This document shows, in pieces, positions 27,202-36,226 of a stretch of DNA of 64,000 nt (the stretch's first letter is position 1; each line of letters begins with the position of its first letter). The notes beneath the pieces are model-generated. The model saw nothing but the letters and a program-made list of their open reading frames with translations, was not told the DNA's origin and did no database searches. The position numbers and the translations under genes are program-made. Origin of the DNA: Lachnospiraceae bacterium (GTDB taxonomy: Bacteria > Bacillota > Clostridia > Lachnospirales > Lachnospiraceae); assembly GCA_022796475.1 (NCBI GenBank), contig JAAWIS010000009.1, positions 1 to 64,000 on the forward strand. Direction: 5' to 3'.

Positions 27202-29769
27202 ATGAGCCGTTTACTGAAAAAACAATTATTTTCCATAGCAGATTCCTTAGATAAGGCAAATAAGATCTTGGAAAAAAATCTTCTGAAAAAGAAAATTGAC
27301 CAGCAGGCCTTAACAGGCCTCTTAAGTGACTGCCAGGAAAGTGCCATTACCATGGGAAATCTGATAGAAAAGCTTTACGGAGAAGGCACCAGAAGTGTGA
27401 AGGAATTAGAAGATTACTGTGAAGCCTTATATCAGATGACTCTTTCCCTGTTAAATCCTTTGGCCCGCCGTGAACTGTTAGGCCAATTGGGAAAGCATAT
27501 CAAACGGCTGAAAAGGAATATTGCAGAGGAAGTTTCAGGCCGTCTGGAAGTAGTATTTTTTCCCTACAAAATATCTATGTGGGATTCCTTAGAAAGCATT
27601 TGGAAAGCAGCAGATGCAGATCCGGATTGTGATGCTTATGTAGTTCCCATTCCCTACTATGATCGGGATTCAGAAGGTCAGTTTAAGGAAATGCATTATG
27701 AAGGCGGCCAGTATCCGGATTCGGTTCCGGTGATTCACTATGAGGAGTATGATCTGGAAAGCCGTCTGCCGGATGTGGTTTTTATCCATAATCCATATGA
27801 TAATTATAATTATGTTACCAGTGTGCATCCCCGCTACTATTCTAAAAATCTAAAAGGTCTTACAAATTTATTAGTGTATGTACCTTATTTTAGTACTTCG
27901 GGAGGTATGAGCGAAGCACAAAGCAAATGCATTGCTTACTACTATGCAGACTACGTTATTATGCAGTCTGAAAAAATGCGAAGATTCTATGATCCGGAAT
28001 TGCCGGCAGGGAAGCTTCTGCCCATGGGTTCTCCTAAATTTGATCGGATTGTACATATTTGTCAAAACCCGCCTGAGCCGCCTGAAGACTGGAAAAAGAA
28101 GATGGCTGGCAAAAAAGTTTATTTTTACAATACCAGTTTAGGCGGTATGTTGGGGAATACTCCGGGATTCTTAAAGAAAATGGAGTATGTTTTTCAGTGT
28201 TTTGAAGGCCGGGAAGATGCCTGCCTGCTGTGGAGGCCCCATCCTCTTTTGGATTCTACCTTTGAATCGGTGCGGCCCAAATATAAGCCGGTGTATGACA
28301 AGCTGAAGGAATATTTTATCAGCAATGATTTGGGGATTTATGATAATACCCCTGAGATAGCAGATACCATTGCTTTGTGTGATGCTTATATTGGCGACAG
28401 CGGTACTTCAGTTACTTCCCTTTTTGGGATAGTAGGGAAGCCTATGTTTATACTGAATAATAATATTCACAGCCTGCCAAAAGAGGATGATTGGAGGGGA
28501 GAAGTGATTACAGGCTTTTCTCTGACAGAGGGAGGCGCCTGGATGATTACACAGGGAAATAAATTATACCATTCCTCAGCAGAACCAGATGAAGAAAATA
28601 GGATGAAATTTCAATTTAGCTGTGATTTATCCGATTATGCCAGCGGCTCTTATTATGGATGGGTACAATGTGTGAATGGCGTTTACTATGTATGTCCGGC
28701 AAATGCTCAGGATATTCTTATGCTGAAAGACGGCCAAATTGAAAAGAGGATTCCTTTGGAAGATCAGTTAGATCAGGGAGGGGCTTTCTATTCCTCTGCT
28801 GTGTGCTGTGAAAAATATTTGTTTTTGATTCCAAATAATTATCCGGCGATTGTAAGATATGATACTTCAAATGGAGAAATCCGTTACCTTTCTGACTTTC
28901 CGGATGTGTTTCAAAGCGTGAACCGAGGGGAAAAACAGGTTGGCGGGGTGGCAGCATGGAAGGAATACCTGTATTTGACTTCCCCGGTGGACGACCAGGT
29001 GCTTCGGATTCATGCAGAAACCTTAAACCAGCAGATTATAACCATTGGTTCGGAAGGTTCCTGCGGATGTGCCGGCATTTCCTTTGACGGGGAAGCATTT
29101 TGGCTGCTGCCCTATGAGGGAAAGACAGTTAAGCGTTGGAATCCTGAAAACGGAGAGATAAAAGAGTATACCGAGTGGCCGGAAGGATTTACCTGTTTCC
29201 ATCCGGTGCGGGAGTATGAATGTGAGGGATTTCCTTTCAGCTCAGTTATAGTTAATAAAAATGACGCATATCTTTCACCCAATTGGGGAAATATGTATGT
29301 CCGTTTGGATCTGGACAGTGGGGAAGCGGTTCAATGGATTCCCCCTGTTCCGATACCAGATGATGTAAAAAACGGATATTACGGAAAGTGGACGAAGAGC
29401 TATTTTACTCTTAAGATAAAAGATTTTACTAAGCCTTTGGATTTTGATGGGGCAGAATACAGGCTGTTTTCTCTTTATGATAAGAAATTATATCAGTTTG
29501 ATTTGGAAACCAATGATTATAAGGAGATCAAACTGGAATTCGATATGGATGAACTGAAAGCCAATGAACCTGGGTTTAAGGAATCTTCCCAATGGCTGAT
29601 TTATGCATGCTGTGAGAATTCTTTTAACTCCCTTTCTGATTTTCTGGATGGAAATATTACAGGAAATCAATTTGATAAAGACAGGCAGATCCGTGGGTTT
29701 AGTCAGATTGCAGCGAATCCGGGAAGCAGCGGGGAACTGATTTACCGGTTTATGAAAAATAAGGCATAG
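27202..29769 (+). CDS. CDP-glycerol glycerophosphotransferase-like enzyme fused to a beta-propeller-like domain
   Basis: 855 residues, ATG 27202 after GAGGT. Residues ~1-110 are helical. Residues ~112-420 resemble the TagF/CDP-glycerol glycerophosphotransferase GT-B fold (VFIHNPYDNYN; LLWRPHPLLDS; CDAYIGDSGTSVTSLFGIVGKPMF, the donor-site segment). Residues ~430-800 show repeated strand patterns (GWVQCVNGVYYVCP; GVAAWKEYLYLTSP; GISFDGEAFWLLP) typical of a beta-propeller. The next gene carries a TagD-type cytidylyltransferase, which would supply CDP-glycerol or a similar activated alcohol phosphate, so glycerol-phosphate decoration of a surface or flagellar glycan is likely. The propeller may hold the acceptor. 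Confidence 0.7.
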   Translation: MSRLLKKQLFSIADSLDKANKILEKNLLKKKIDQQALTGLLSDCQESAITMGNLIEKLYGEGTRSVKELEDYCEALYQMTLSLLNPLARRELLGQLGKHIKRLKRNIAEEVSGRLEVVFFPYKISMWDSLESIWKAADADPDCDAYVVPIPYYDRDSEGQFKEMHYEGGQYPDSVPVIHYEEYDLESRLPDVVFIHNPYDNYNYVTSVHPRYYSKNLKGLTNLLVYVPYFSTSGGMSEAQSKCIAYYYADYVIMQSEKMRRFYDPELPAGKLLPMGSPKFDRIVHICQNPPEPPEDWKKKMAGKKVYFYNTSLGGMLGNTPGFLKKMEYVFQCFEGREDACLLWRPHPLLDSTFESVRPKYKPVYDKLKEYFISNDLGIYDNTPEIADTIALCDAYIGDSGTSVTSLFGIVGKPMFILNNNIHSLPKEDDWRGEVITGFSLTEGGAWMITQGNKLYHSSAEPDEENRMKFQFSCDLSDYASGSYYGWVQCVNGVYYVCPANAQDILMLKDGQIEKRIPLEDQLDQGGAFYSSAVCCEKYLFLIPNNYPAIVRYDTSNGEIRYLSDFPDVFQSVNRGEKQVGGVAAWKEYLYLTSPVDDQVLRIHAETLNQQIITIGSEGSCGCAGISFDGEAFWLLPYEGKTVKRWNPENGEIKEYTEWPEGFTCFHPVREYECEGFPFSSVIVNKNDAYLSPNWGNMYVRLDLDSGEAVQWIPPVPIPDDVKNGYYGKWTKSYFTLKIKDFTKPLDFDGAEYRLFSLYDKKLYQFDLETNDYKEIKLEFDMDELKANEPGFKESSQWLIYACCENSFNSLSDFLDGNITGNQFDKDRQIRGFSQIAANPGSSGELIYRFMKNKA

Positions 29770-29798
29770 GGAAAATTTCTTGAAATGGAGGTAAACAA

Positions 29799-29840
29799 AT
29801 GCCGAAAACGCAGAGGCAGCAAGGAGGAAGCAGCCAGTGA
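29799..29840 (+). CDS. Possible 13-codon leader peptide
   Basis: ATG 29799 has a strong GGAGG at 29787-29791, and encodes MPKTQRQQGGSSQ. Its TGA stop (29838-29840) overlaps the GTG start of the next gene at 29837. The arrangement would couple translation of the two. The same bases supply the next gene's AAGGAGG (29821-29827). Confidence 0.35.
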   Translation: MPKTQRQQGGSSQ

Positions 29841-31186
29841 CAAAGGTAATTACATATGGCACGTTTGATTTATTCCATGAGGGGCATTACAGGCTTCTGC
29901 AGAGGGCAAAGCAGCTTGGAGATTACCTGATTGTAGGTGTTACCACTGAGGAATACGATCAAACCAGAGGGAAGCTGAATGTAATCGATTCCCTTATGAC
30001 CAGAATTGAAAATGTAAGGAAAAGCGGGTTTGCAGATGAGATTATCATCGAGGAGTCCCAAGGACAGAAATTCCGGGATATCAAGAAATACCAAGTGGAT
30101 ATTTTTACTGTAGGCTCTGACTGGGTGGGGCAGTTTGACTATTTGAAAGATTATTGCAAGGTGGTATATCTGGAACGGACGAAAAATATTTCCAGCACCA
30201 TGCTGCGGATTCAGAATAAGCGGATTCAGCGGATAGGCATCATCGGAACCGGGAGAATTGCAGAACGGTTTATTCCGGAAGCAAAACTGGTCAGCGGAGT
30301 CAGCGTAGAAGCAGTTTATAATCCCCATACAGAAAGCGCCCTTCGGTATGCCGGCAGATGGGGAATTGATTCTTATAAGAATCTGGAAGAATTTTATCAA
30401 GCAGTGGATTCTGTATATATTGCATCCCCTCACGAAACGCATTACCAGTATATTAAAAAGGCACTGGAACATGGCAAACATGTACTTTGCGAAAAACCTA
30501 TGGTGCTGAAAGGACAGCAGGCAAAAGAATTATTTGCCCTGGCAAAAGAAAACAGGCTGGTACTGTTTGAAGGGATAAAGACGGCTTACTGTCCGGGATT
30601 TGGAAAAATGATGGGGATGGCTTGCAGCGGCTTGATTGGCACAGTGCGGAATGTGGAAGCCTGCTTTACAAAACTGGAAAATCCGAAAAACAGGGAACTC
30701 ACCGATCTGCAGTATGGAGGAAGCTTTATCGAATTAGGAAGCTATGTAATGCTTCCCATTATCAAGATGTTTGGCCACGAACCGGAACAAGTGCGGTTTG
30801 ACCGGATTAACGGGGAAAATGGCCTGGATCTGTTTACAAAGGCATATTTTAAGTATCCGAATGGATTAGGAACCGCTACCTGCGGGCTGGGCGTAAAGTC
30901 AGAAGGACAGCTTATTATCTCAGGAACAAAAGGCTATATTTTGGCAGAGGCTCCCTGGTGGAAGACCGCATACTTTGAAATCCATCATGAAAATCCCAGT
31001 GATGTGGAGAAATTTTCAGAGCGCTTTTTAGAAGATGGCCTGCGGTATGAAATCAGCGATTTTCTTTCCTTAATTAATGGAAATAAGAAAAATGGATTTA
31101 AACTGACGCCGGAGGATTCAGTGGTGATGGCAGAGGTGATGGAGGAGTTTTTGAGGGAGAAAAATCATGAAAATATGGGCACATAG
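29837..31186 (+). CDS. Fusion: TagD-type cytidylyltransferase + Gfo/Idh/MocA oxidoreductase
   Basis: 449 residues from GTG 29837, with AAGGAGG nine bases upstream. Residues 1-~125 are a cytidylyltransferase: TYGTFDLFHEGHYRLL holds the catalytic HxGH (His14, His17), and the end carries ERTKNISSTMLR, close to the RTxGISTT motif of glycerol-3-phosphate cytidylyltransferase. Residues ~130-445 are an NAD(P)-dependent Gfo/Idh/MocA dehydrogenase (RIGIIGTGRIAERF; CEKPMVLK with the catalytic Lys). The two halves suggest that an alcohol or sugar phosphate is oxidised or reduced and then activated as a CDP-derivative for the TagF-like enzyme upstream (inference). Confidence 0.85.
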   Translation: MTKVITYGTFDLFHEGHYRLLQRAKQLGDYLIVGVTTEEYDQTRGKLNVIDSLMTRIENVRKSGFADEIIIEESQGQKFRDIKKYQVDIFTVGSDWVGQFDYLKDYCKVVYLERTKNISSTMLRIQNKRIQRIGIIGTGRIAERFIPEAKLVSGVSVEAVYNPHTESALRYAGRWGIDSYKNLEEFYQAVDSVYIASPHETHYQYIKKALEHGKHVLCEKPMVLKGQQAKELFALAKENRLVLFEGIKTAYCPGFGKMMGMACSGLIGTVRNVEACFTKLENPKNRELTDLQYGGSFIELGSYVMLPIIKMFGHEPEQVRFDRINGENGLDLFTKAYFKYPNGLGTATCGLGVKSEGQLIISGTKGYILAEAPWWKTAYFEIHHENPSDVEKFSERFLEDGLRYEISDFLSLINGNKKNGFKLTPEDSVVMAEVMEEFLREKNHENMGT

Positions 31187-31901
31187 AGGATGCAGTCAGA
31201 ATTATCCGGAAAATACGCTGCTGGCATTTGAAAAAGCAGCATCCCTTCCAAATCTGACAGGAATTGAGTTGGACATTCAGTTAACAAAGGATAGAGAACT
31301 TGTAGTAATCCATGATGAGCGGGTAGACCGAACCACTGAAGGGATTGGCTTTGTTAAGGATTATACCCTTTCTGAATTAAAGAAGCTGCACATTTATGCA
31401 GGAAGCAATCCTAGTCAGGAAATTCCTGCAATGGAGGAAGTCCTTGATTTAATTGAAAAAAAGCTGAAACGGGGAGGTTTGAAACTGAATATTGAGTTAA
31501 AAAACAGTGTTTATCCCTACCCTGGCATGGAGGAAATTATTGTAGATATGATACATAAACGCGGCCTTCAGCAGGCAGTAGTTTACTCTACCTTTTATGC
31601 TAAATCCCTTGAGCAGTTATATATGCTGGATCCGGCGGCTGAACTTGGCATATTAGACAGCAAAGTTTCCGACTGTATGTATAAAATGAGAGGAAACTGT
31701 GGGGCGGCGGCGCTTCATCCATTTTGGAGAGGATTGGATCTTACTGCACAGCAATTAGAAGGCTATACGGTAAGGGCCTGGATGACAGGGCATTTATATC
31801 CTGAAAAGCCCACAGGGACATTGCTTAACTTGACTGAGTTAGAACAAAAGGGGATTACAGATGTGTTTTTGAATGAGCCTGAGAAATATTTATATGATTG
31901 A
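31167..31901 (+). CDS. Glycerophosphodiester phosphodiesterase
   Basis: 244 residues, ATG 31167 inside the end of the preceding gene, with GAGGGAG upstream. It is a GDPD/TIM-barrel enzyme: catalytic KIWAHRGCSQNYPENT, metal-binding ELDIQLTKD, VIHDERVDRTT, and LNIELKN. These enzymes hydrolyse glycerophosphodiesters to glycerol-3-phosphate and an alcohol. No signal peptide, so it is cytoplasmic. Next to TagD-like and TagF-like genes it could supply glycerol-3-phosphate for CDP-glycerol synthesis or trim the glycan (inference). Confidence 0.88.
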   Translation: MKIWAHRGCSQNYPENTLLAFEKAASLPNLTGIELDIQLTKDRELVVIHDERVDRTTEGIGFVKDYTLSELKKLHIYAGSNPSQEIPAMEEVLDLIEKKLKRGGLKLNIELKNSVYPYPGMEEIIVDMIHKRGLQQAVVYSTFYAKSLEQLYMLDPAAELGILDSKVSDCMYKMRGNCGAAALHPFWRGLDLTAQQLEGYTVRAWMTGHLYPEKPTGTLLNLTELEQKGITDVFLNEPEKYLYD

Positions 31902-32010
31902 GAGGATTACAGCAGCAGTTTATAAGGAGTTGATGGCTGTAGATAATAGTATGAAGGTAACTTTAAAGGAGTTTGCATTAAAAATAGCTGAAACCTTGCT
32001 GCAAAGATAA
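31894..32010 (+). CDS. Possible 38-residue small protein
   Basis: ATG 31894 overlaps the stop of the preceding phosphodiesterase gene (ATGATTGA) and the frame runs 38 codons to TAA at 32008-32010. An internal ATG at 31933 has AAGGAG nearby. The peptide is amphipathic and helical (VTLKEFALKIAETLLQR). No family recognised; could be a chance frame. Confidence 0.3.
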   Translation: MIERITAAVYKELMAVDNSMKVTLKEFALKIAETLLQR

Positions 32011-32080
32011 AACCCATAGCTAAGAACTGCACTTTGACAATTTCATACTTTACATCAGATTTTAGGATAACATTCCTTCC

Positions 32081-32109
32081 TTTACATATGGGAAATGCGA
32101 TGCTAAAAT
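32081..32109 (+). promoter_or_regulatory. Sigma-A promoter for the AAA ATPase gene
   Basis: TTTACA (32081-32086) and TAAAAT (32104-32109) are 17 bases apart. Predicted start is near 32116, 35 bases before ATG 32151. Confidence 0.65.
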
Positions 32110-32150
32110 GATTATAGGAGCAGGGTTTGCATTTCGAGAGGAGAAGGAAT

Positions 32151-33749
32151 ATGCAAAGGTATTTTAATACAGAGGGGCGCTGTAAGCCAGATATTCATTA
32201 TATGGTGGGGCTGGATGAGCGGATGGACAGAATCAAGCGGCTGTTTGTAGACAGAGGGAAGTATTTTGTAATTAACCGAGGCAGACAGTATGGAAAAACC
32301 ACAACGCTTATGGCTTTGGCTGAATATTTAAAGGATAACTATACAGTAATATTCATGGATTTCCAAATGATGAGTACTGCCAGTTTTGCTGATGAGCAAA
32401 CGTTCGTAATCGCTTTTATTGAATATATTGAAGAACTGTTAGCAGTAAAAAAGGAGTTAAGGAAAGCGGTCGATGTACAGGCTATGCTGGATTTGAAGAC
32501 GTTAAAAAATGCAGGACGGATTTCCATGGCTCACTTGTTCCGTAAGTTAAGCAGAATATGCGGCACATCAAAAAAGCCGGTTGTCCTGATGATTGACGAG
32601 GTAGATCGGGCGTCCAATAACCAGGTATTTCTTGATTTTCTTGCAATGCTTAGACGTTATTATCTTGACAGAGAAGATAATCCTTCTTTTTATTCGGTTA
32701 TTTTAACAGGGGTGTACGATATCAAAAATTTAAAATTAAAATTGCGGCCTGAAGAAGAACATAAATATAACAGTCCCTGGAATATTGCCGCTAATTTTGA
32801 TATGGACATGAGCTTTTCTTCTGAAGAGATTGCTGGTATGCTGAAAGAGTATGAGGAAGATCATCACACAGGAATGGATATGAAAGCTGTTTCGCAATGG
32901 ATTTATGAGTATACATCTGGTTATCCATACCTTGTTTCCGCAATTTGCAAACTGATTGATGAGGAGCCTTATCGGATAAAGAAATTTAGGAGCCTGGAAG
33001 AAGCTTGGACAAAGGAAGGGATTGGAGAGGCAGTGAATATACTGCTGACACAACAAATTCCATTGTTTCAAAGTATGATACGGCAGCTTAATGATTACTC
33101 TGATTTAAAAAGAATGCTGAATGCTATTTTGCTTCAAGGAAAACGAATTACATTTAACCCAGATAATTCTGCAATTAATCTGGCATTTATGTTTGGATAT
33201 ATTGTAAATGGAAAGGGGAGTGTACAAGTAGCAAACCGGATATTTGAAATGCGGCTGTATAATCTTTTCCTGTCAGAAGAAGAACTTACAAATGCAATGT
33301 ATAACGAGGCACAGAGAGATCGAAATCAGTTTATTCAGAATAGAAGACTGGACATGAAACTTATTCTTGAGAAGTTTGTTTTGCATTTTTCCGATGTTTA
33401 TAGTGAACAGGACGAGAAATTTGTGGAAGAATATGGGCGTAAATTTTTCCTGCTTTATTTAAAGCCTATTATTAATGGAACAGGAAATTACTACATTGAA
33501 GCACAGACCAGAGATGCAAGGCGGACAGATATTATTGTAGATTATCTGGGGCAGCAGTTTATTGTAGAGTTAAAGATATGGCATGGAAATGAGTATAATG
33601 AGAAGGGAAGGCAGCAGTTAGCCGAGTATCTGGATTTCTATCACCAGAATGAAGGTTATTTGCTGAGTTTTAATTTTAATAAGAAAAAAGAGCAAGGCGT
33701 AAAGGAGTTTCGGATTGGGGAAAAGACGATTATTGAAGCTATAGTTTAA
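32151..33749 (+). CDS. AAA-ATPase-like protein with C-terminal PD-(D/E)XK nuclease-like domain
   Basis: 532 residues from ATG 32151 (AGGAGAAGG upstream; an in-frame TTG at 32127 is less likely). The P-loop is NRGRQYGKTTTL and the Walker B segment VVLMIDEVDRAS. The C-terminal ~120 residues match the DUF1703/PD-(D/E)XK-type fold: RTDIIVDYLGQQFIVELKIW carries the D...ExK pattern. Such genes occur in many copies in gut Clostridia and Bacteroidetes; their function is unknown, with suggestions of mobile or defence-related roles. It has its own promoter and terminator, so it is an independent unit inside the glycan region. Confidence 0.85.
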   Translation: MQRYFNTEGRCKPDIHYMVGLDERMDRIKRLFVDRGKYFVINRGRQYGKTTTLMALAEYLKDNYTVIFMDFQMMSTASFADEQTFVIAFIEYIEELLAVKKELRKAVDVQAMLDLKTLKNAGRISMAHLFRKLSRICGTSKKPVVLMIDEVDRASNNQVFLDFLAMLRRYYLDREDNPSFYSVILTGVYDIKNLKLKLRPEEEHKYNSPWNIAANFDMDMSFSSEEIAGMLKEYEEDHHTGMDMKAVSQWIYEYTSGYPYLVSAICKLIDEEPYRIKKFRSLEEAWTKEGIGEAVNILLTQQIPLFQSMIRQLNDYSDLKRMLNAILLQGKRITFNPDNSAINLAFMFGYIVNGKGSVQVANRIFEMRLYNLFLSEEELTNAMYNEAQRDRNQFIQNRRLDMKLILEKFVLHFSDVYSEQDEKFVEEYGRKFFLLYLKPIINGTGNYYIEAQTRDARRTDIIVDYLGQQFIVELKIWHGNEYNEKGRQQLAEYLDFYHQNEGYLLSFNFNKKKEQGVKEFRIGEKTIIEAIV

Positions 33750-33785
33750 TAAAATTGTCAAATAGAATTAGGATTTAGCTGATAG

Positions 33786-33836
33786 AATCTGATGCAAAGT
33801 ATGGGATTGTCATATTGCTGCATCAGATTTTTTTAT
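33786..33836 (+). terminator. Terminator of the AAA ATPase gene
   Basis: AATCTGATGCA (33786-33796) pairs with TGCATCAGATT (33819-33829), followed by a run of T. Confidence 0.85.
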
Positions 33837-33941
33837 ATTATAAGAAAGAGCTTCTATGATATAAATATTTTTCATTGTAACAGAAAAGAGTATTGCAGCA
33901 CATTGTATTTCAGAAAAAGAAGCGGAGGTATTTGAGTATCA

Positions 33942-34754
33942 ATGATTGAATTAACAGCAGAACAACTCAGGCAGCTTCAGATGATTGAATTAGAAATGCT
34001 TACAGAGGTAGATCGGATCTGCAGAAAATGCAAGATCCATTACAACATAATAGCTGGTACTTTGCTGGGGGCAGTCAGGAATGGCGGTTTTATACCATGG
34101 GATGATGATGCTGATGTGGCGCTGCTTCGGCCTGAGTATGAAAAGTTCCGGGAAGCATGCAAGACGGAGCTGGATAAAAGCAGGTTTTATTTTCAGGATC
34201 ACAGGAATACGAGGGGATACCGCTGGGGGTATGGGAAGCTGCGAAGGAAACAAACGATTTTCCAGCGGGAATACCAGGAACATCTGCCATATAAACAGGG
34301 AGTTTTTATTGACATCTTTCCCTTAGATTCAGTGCCGGACAATTATTTTTTGCGAAGTTTAAAAAATTTTGAATGCTTTTGTGTCAGGAAAATTTTGTGG
34401 TCAAAGGTTGGTAAAATTGCGGAAAGAAATTTTTTGAAACGAAGTGCATATAGCCTTTTAGACAAGATACCAGAGCGGGAAGTATTTCGCTATTATCAGG
34501 GAATGGTGGAGCGGGCTGGAAAAGAAAAAACAAGGATGGTTCGCATTCTAACATTTCCAACTCCTAACAGCGAATATGGATATTACAGAAATTGGTATGA
34601 GAACAGTGTAGATACGGTATTTGAAGGAAAAGTATTTCAGGGAATTAAAGATTATGATAGTTATTTAAGCTTTAAGTTTGGGGAATATAGGGAGCTGCCG
34701 CCGATGGAGAAGAGGAAGGTGCATCCGGTGAGTAATTTCAAAATTATAGGATAG
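33942..34754 (+). CDS. LicD-family phosphotransferase
   Basis: 270 residues, ATG 33942 with GGAGG at about 33923. The LicD nucleotidyltransferase-like signature is clear: AGTLLGAVRNGGFIPWDDDADV with the metal-binding Asp cluster, then GVFIDIFPLDSVPD. LicD proteins transfer phosphocholine or related phospho-groups from CDP-activated donors to surface glycans or teichoic acids. The nearby cytidylyltransferase and TagF-like genes make a phospho-alcohol donor plausible. No choline uptake gene is seen, so the group added (choline, glycerol or another) is open. Confidence 0.88.
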   Translation: MIELTAEQLRQLQMIELEMLTEVDRICRKCKIHYNIIAGTLLGAVRNGGFIPWDDDADVALLRPEYEKFREACKTELDKSRFYFQDHRNTRGYRWGYGKLRRKQTIFQREYQEHLPYKQGVFIDIFPLDSVPDNYFLRSLKNFECFCVRKILWSKVGKIAERNFLKRSAYSLLDKIPEREVFRYYQGMVERAGKEKTRMVRILTFPTPNSEYGYYRNWYENSVDTVFEGKVFQGIKDYDSYLSFKFGEYRELPPMEKRKVHPVSNFKIIG

Positions 34755-34770
34755 TATATAAGTGTTCTAA

Positions 34771-34848
34771 GGTAAGCAGTTATGCTAGTTTCCTACCGAG
34801 TCGGAACTAACATGCTCCCTCAAAACGGGTAAGCAGTTATGCTAGTTT
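34771..34848. repeat. Two 21-base direct repeats
   Basis: GGTAAGCAGTTATGCTAGTTT is present at 34771-34791 and again at 34828-34848. A partial inverted copy (AACTAACATGCT, near 34805) lies between them. It marks the junction to the very AT-rich glycan island. Confidence 0.65.
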
Positions 34849-34913
34849 GAAAGGAATTGATATTCGATTTAATAAGGCTAAAGCTTTTATACGAATAGAG
34901 GAGAATAAAAAGT

Positions 34914-36197
34914 ATGCAATTGGTCATATGGGGATTAGGAACCAACGGAAAAAATATAATTGATACATTAGGCAATAAGAATATAGTAGCTATCATAGAA
35001 TCAAATATAGATAAAATTGCAGAAGGTTATTACGATGAAATTCCCATTATTGGATTTGAAACGTATTTAGAAAAGTATAAAGATTATTATATTGTTGTTA
35101 CTCCGATGAAATATCAGGAAATTGAAAATAAATTGAAAGATTATAATATTGAAAGATATTTTATACAAAATCGCAGTGCTATTAGATTATCTGCTCTGTT
35201 TGAGTTAAGAAATAAAGATTTTGTAGAAATATATAATTTGAGAAAATGCAAGGAATATTATATTGGAGGAATTAATCTATTTAGTGTGCTTCTATATGAA
35301 TATTTAATGAAACTTGGATATCGTGTATGGTTTTATCAAAAAAATAATGAGAAGAGTTTATTGCTGGAAATACTGATAAGGGACGAAATTATTAAAAATG
35401 TTTGTGAACAAATAAAAAGTGAAAACTCTATTTTTTTTCAAACGGATAACCATGTATGTGTGGACTCTGATGATATCACTATAATCAGTTCCGATATGTT
35501 AAATAGAAATTTTTATACAGGGTGGAGTGCTGATTTAAAAAGATTTAAGAACTGCCATAAGGGAGAGCGAGTTTTTATTGTTGCAACTGGACCTAGTTTG
35601 CAGATGTCAGATCTCGATATTCTATATAAATATCAGGAAAAAACAATTAGTATGAACTTTATTTTTCATGCATTTGAAAAAACGAAATGGAAACCGGATT
35701 ACTATGTTGCTTCTGATGGAAATATGATACGGGAATTTGAAAAAATTGAGGAACTTAGGAAAAACTTTATGGGTATTCATAAGTTTATGAGTGACAATTA
35801 TTTGAATTTTTGGAAAAATGATTTGGATGAAACCTATCATTGCTTCAGACAGATACAAGATAGTGAGCAGGTGAGGTTTAGCGAGGATTTTTCAGAAAAG
35901 GTGTTTAGTGGTTATACAGTAACATATGCATGTATACAATTAGCTGTTTATATGGGATTTAAAGAAATTTACTTGATTGGGTGTGATTTTAATTTTTCAA
36001 AAAAATTTGACTCTCCAAATGATCACTTTTATCATGTGATAGAAAAAAATTATACGTTTGACTATGAGTTTGTTGGTAAGAGTTATGAAAAAGCAAAAGA
36101 ATATACAAAAATGCAAAATATTAAAATATATAATGCAACACGAGGGGGGAAATTGGAGATATTTGAAAGAATAAATTTTGATTCTTTGTTTGAGTAA
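34914..36197 (+). CDS. DUF115/MptE-like (Maf-type) glycosyltransferase with N-terminal Rossmann module
   Basis: 427 residues, ATG 34914 after GAGGAG. Residues 1-~85 are a small Rossmann-like module (LVIWGLGTNGKNII; PIIGFETYLEKY). Residues ~215-400 match the DUF115 family (ERVFIVATGPSLQMSDLDIL; SMNFIFHAF; PDYYVASDG; GYTVTYACIQLAVYMGFKEIYLIGCDF). The same domain forms the core of Maf, the enzyme that attaches nonulosonic acids to flagellin. Genes for a nonulosonate pathway follow directly, so a transferase for that sugar is the best guess. It opens the AT-rich operon. Confidence 0.72.
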   Translation: MQLVIWGLGTNGKNIIDTLGNKNIVAIIESNIDKIAEGYYDEIPIIGFETYLEKYKDYYIVVTPMKYQEIENKLKDYNIERYFIQNRSAIRLSALFELRNKDFVEIYNLRKCKEYYIGGINLFSVLLYEYLMKLGYRVWFYQKNNEKSLLLEILIRDEIIKNVCEQIKSENSIFFQTDNHVCVDSDDITIISSDMLNRNFYTGWSADLKRFKNCHKGERVFIVATGPSLQMSDLDILYKYQEKTISMNFIFHAFEKTKWKPDYYVASDGNMIREFEKIEELRKNFMGIHKFMSDNYLNFWKNDLDETYHCFRQIQDSEQVRFSEDFSEKVFSGYTVTYACIQLAVYMGFKEIYLIGCDFNFSKKFDSPNDHFYHVIEKNYTFDYEFVGKSYEKAKEYTKMQNIKIYNATRGGKLEIFERINFDSLFE

Positions 36198-36226
36198 AAT
36201 TTTGAGAAAGTATAAGAGGCGTAATA

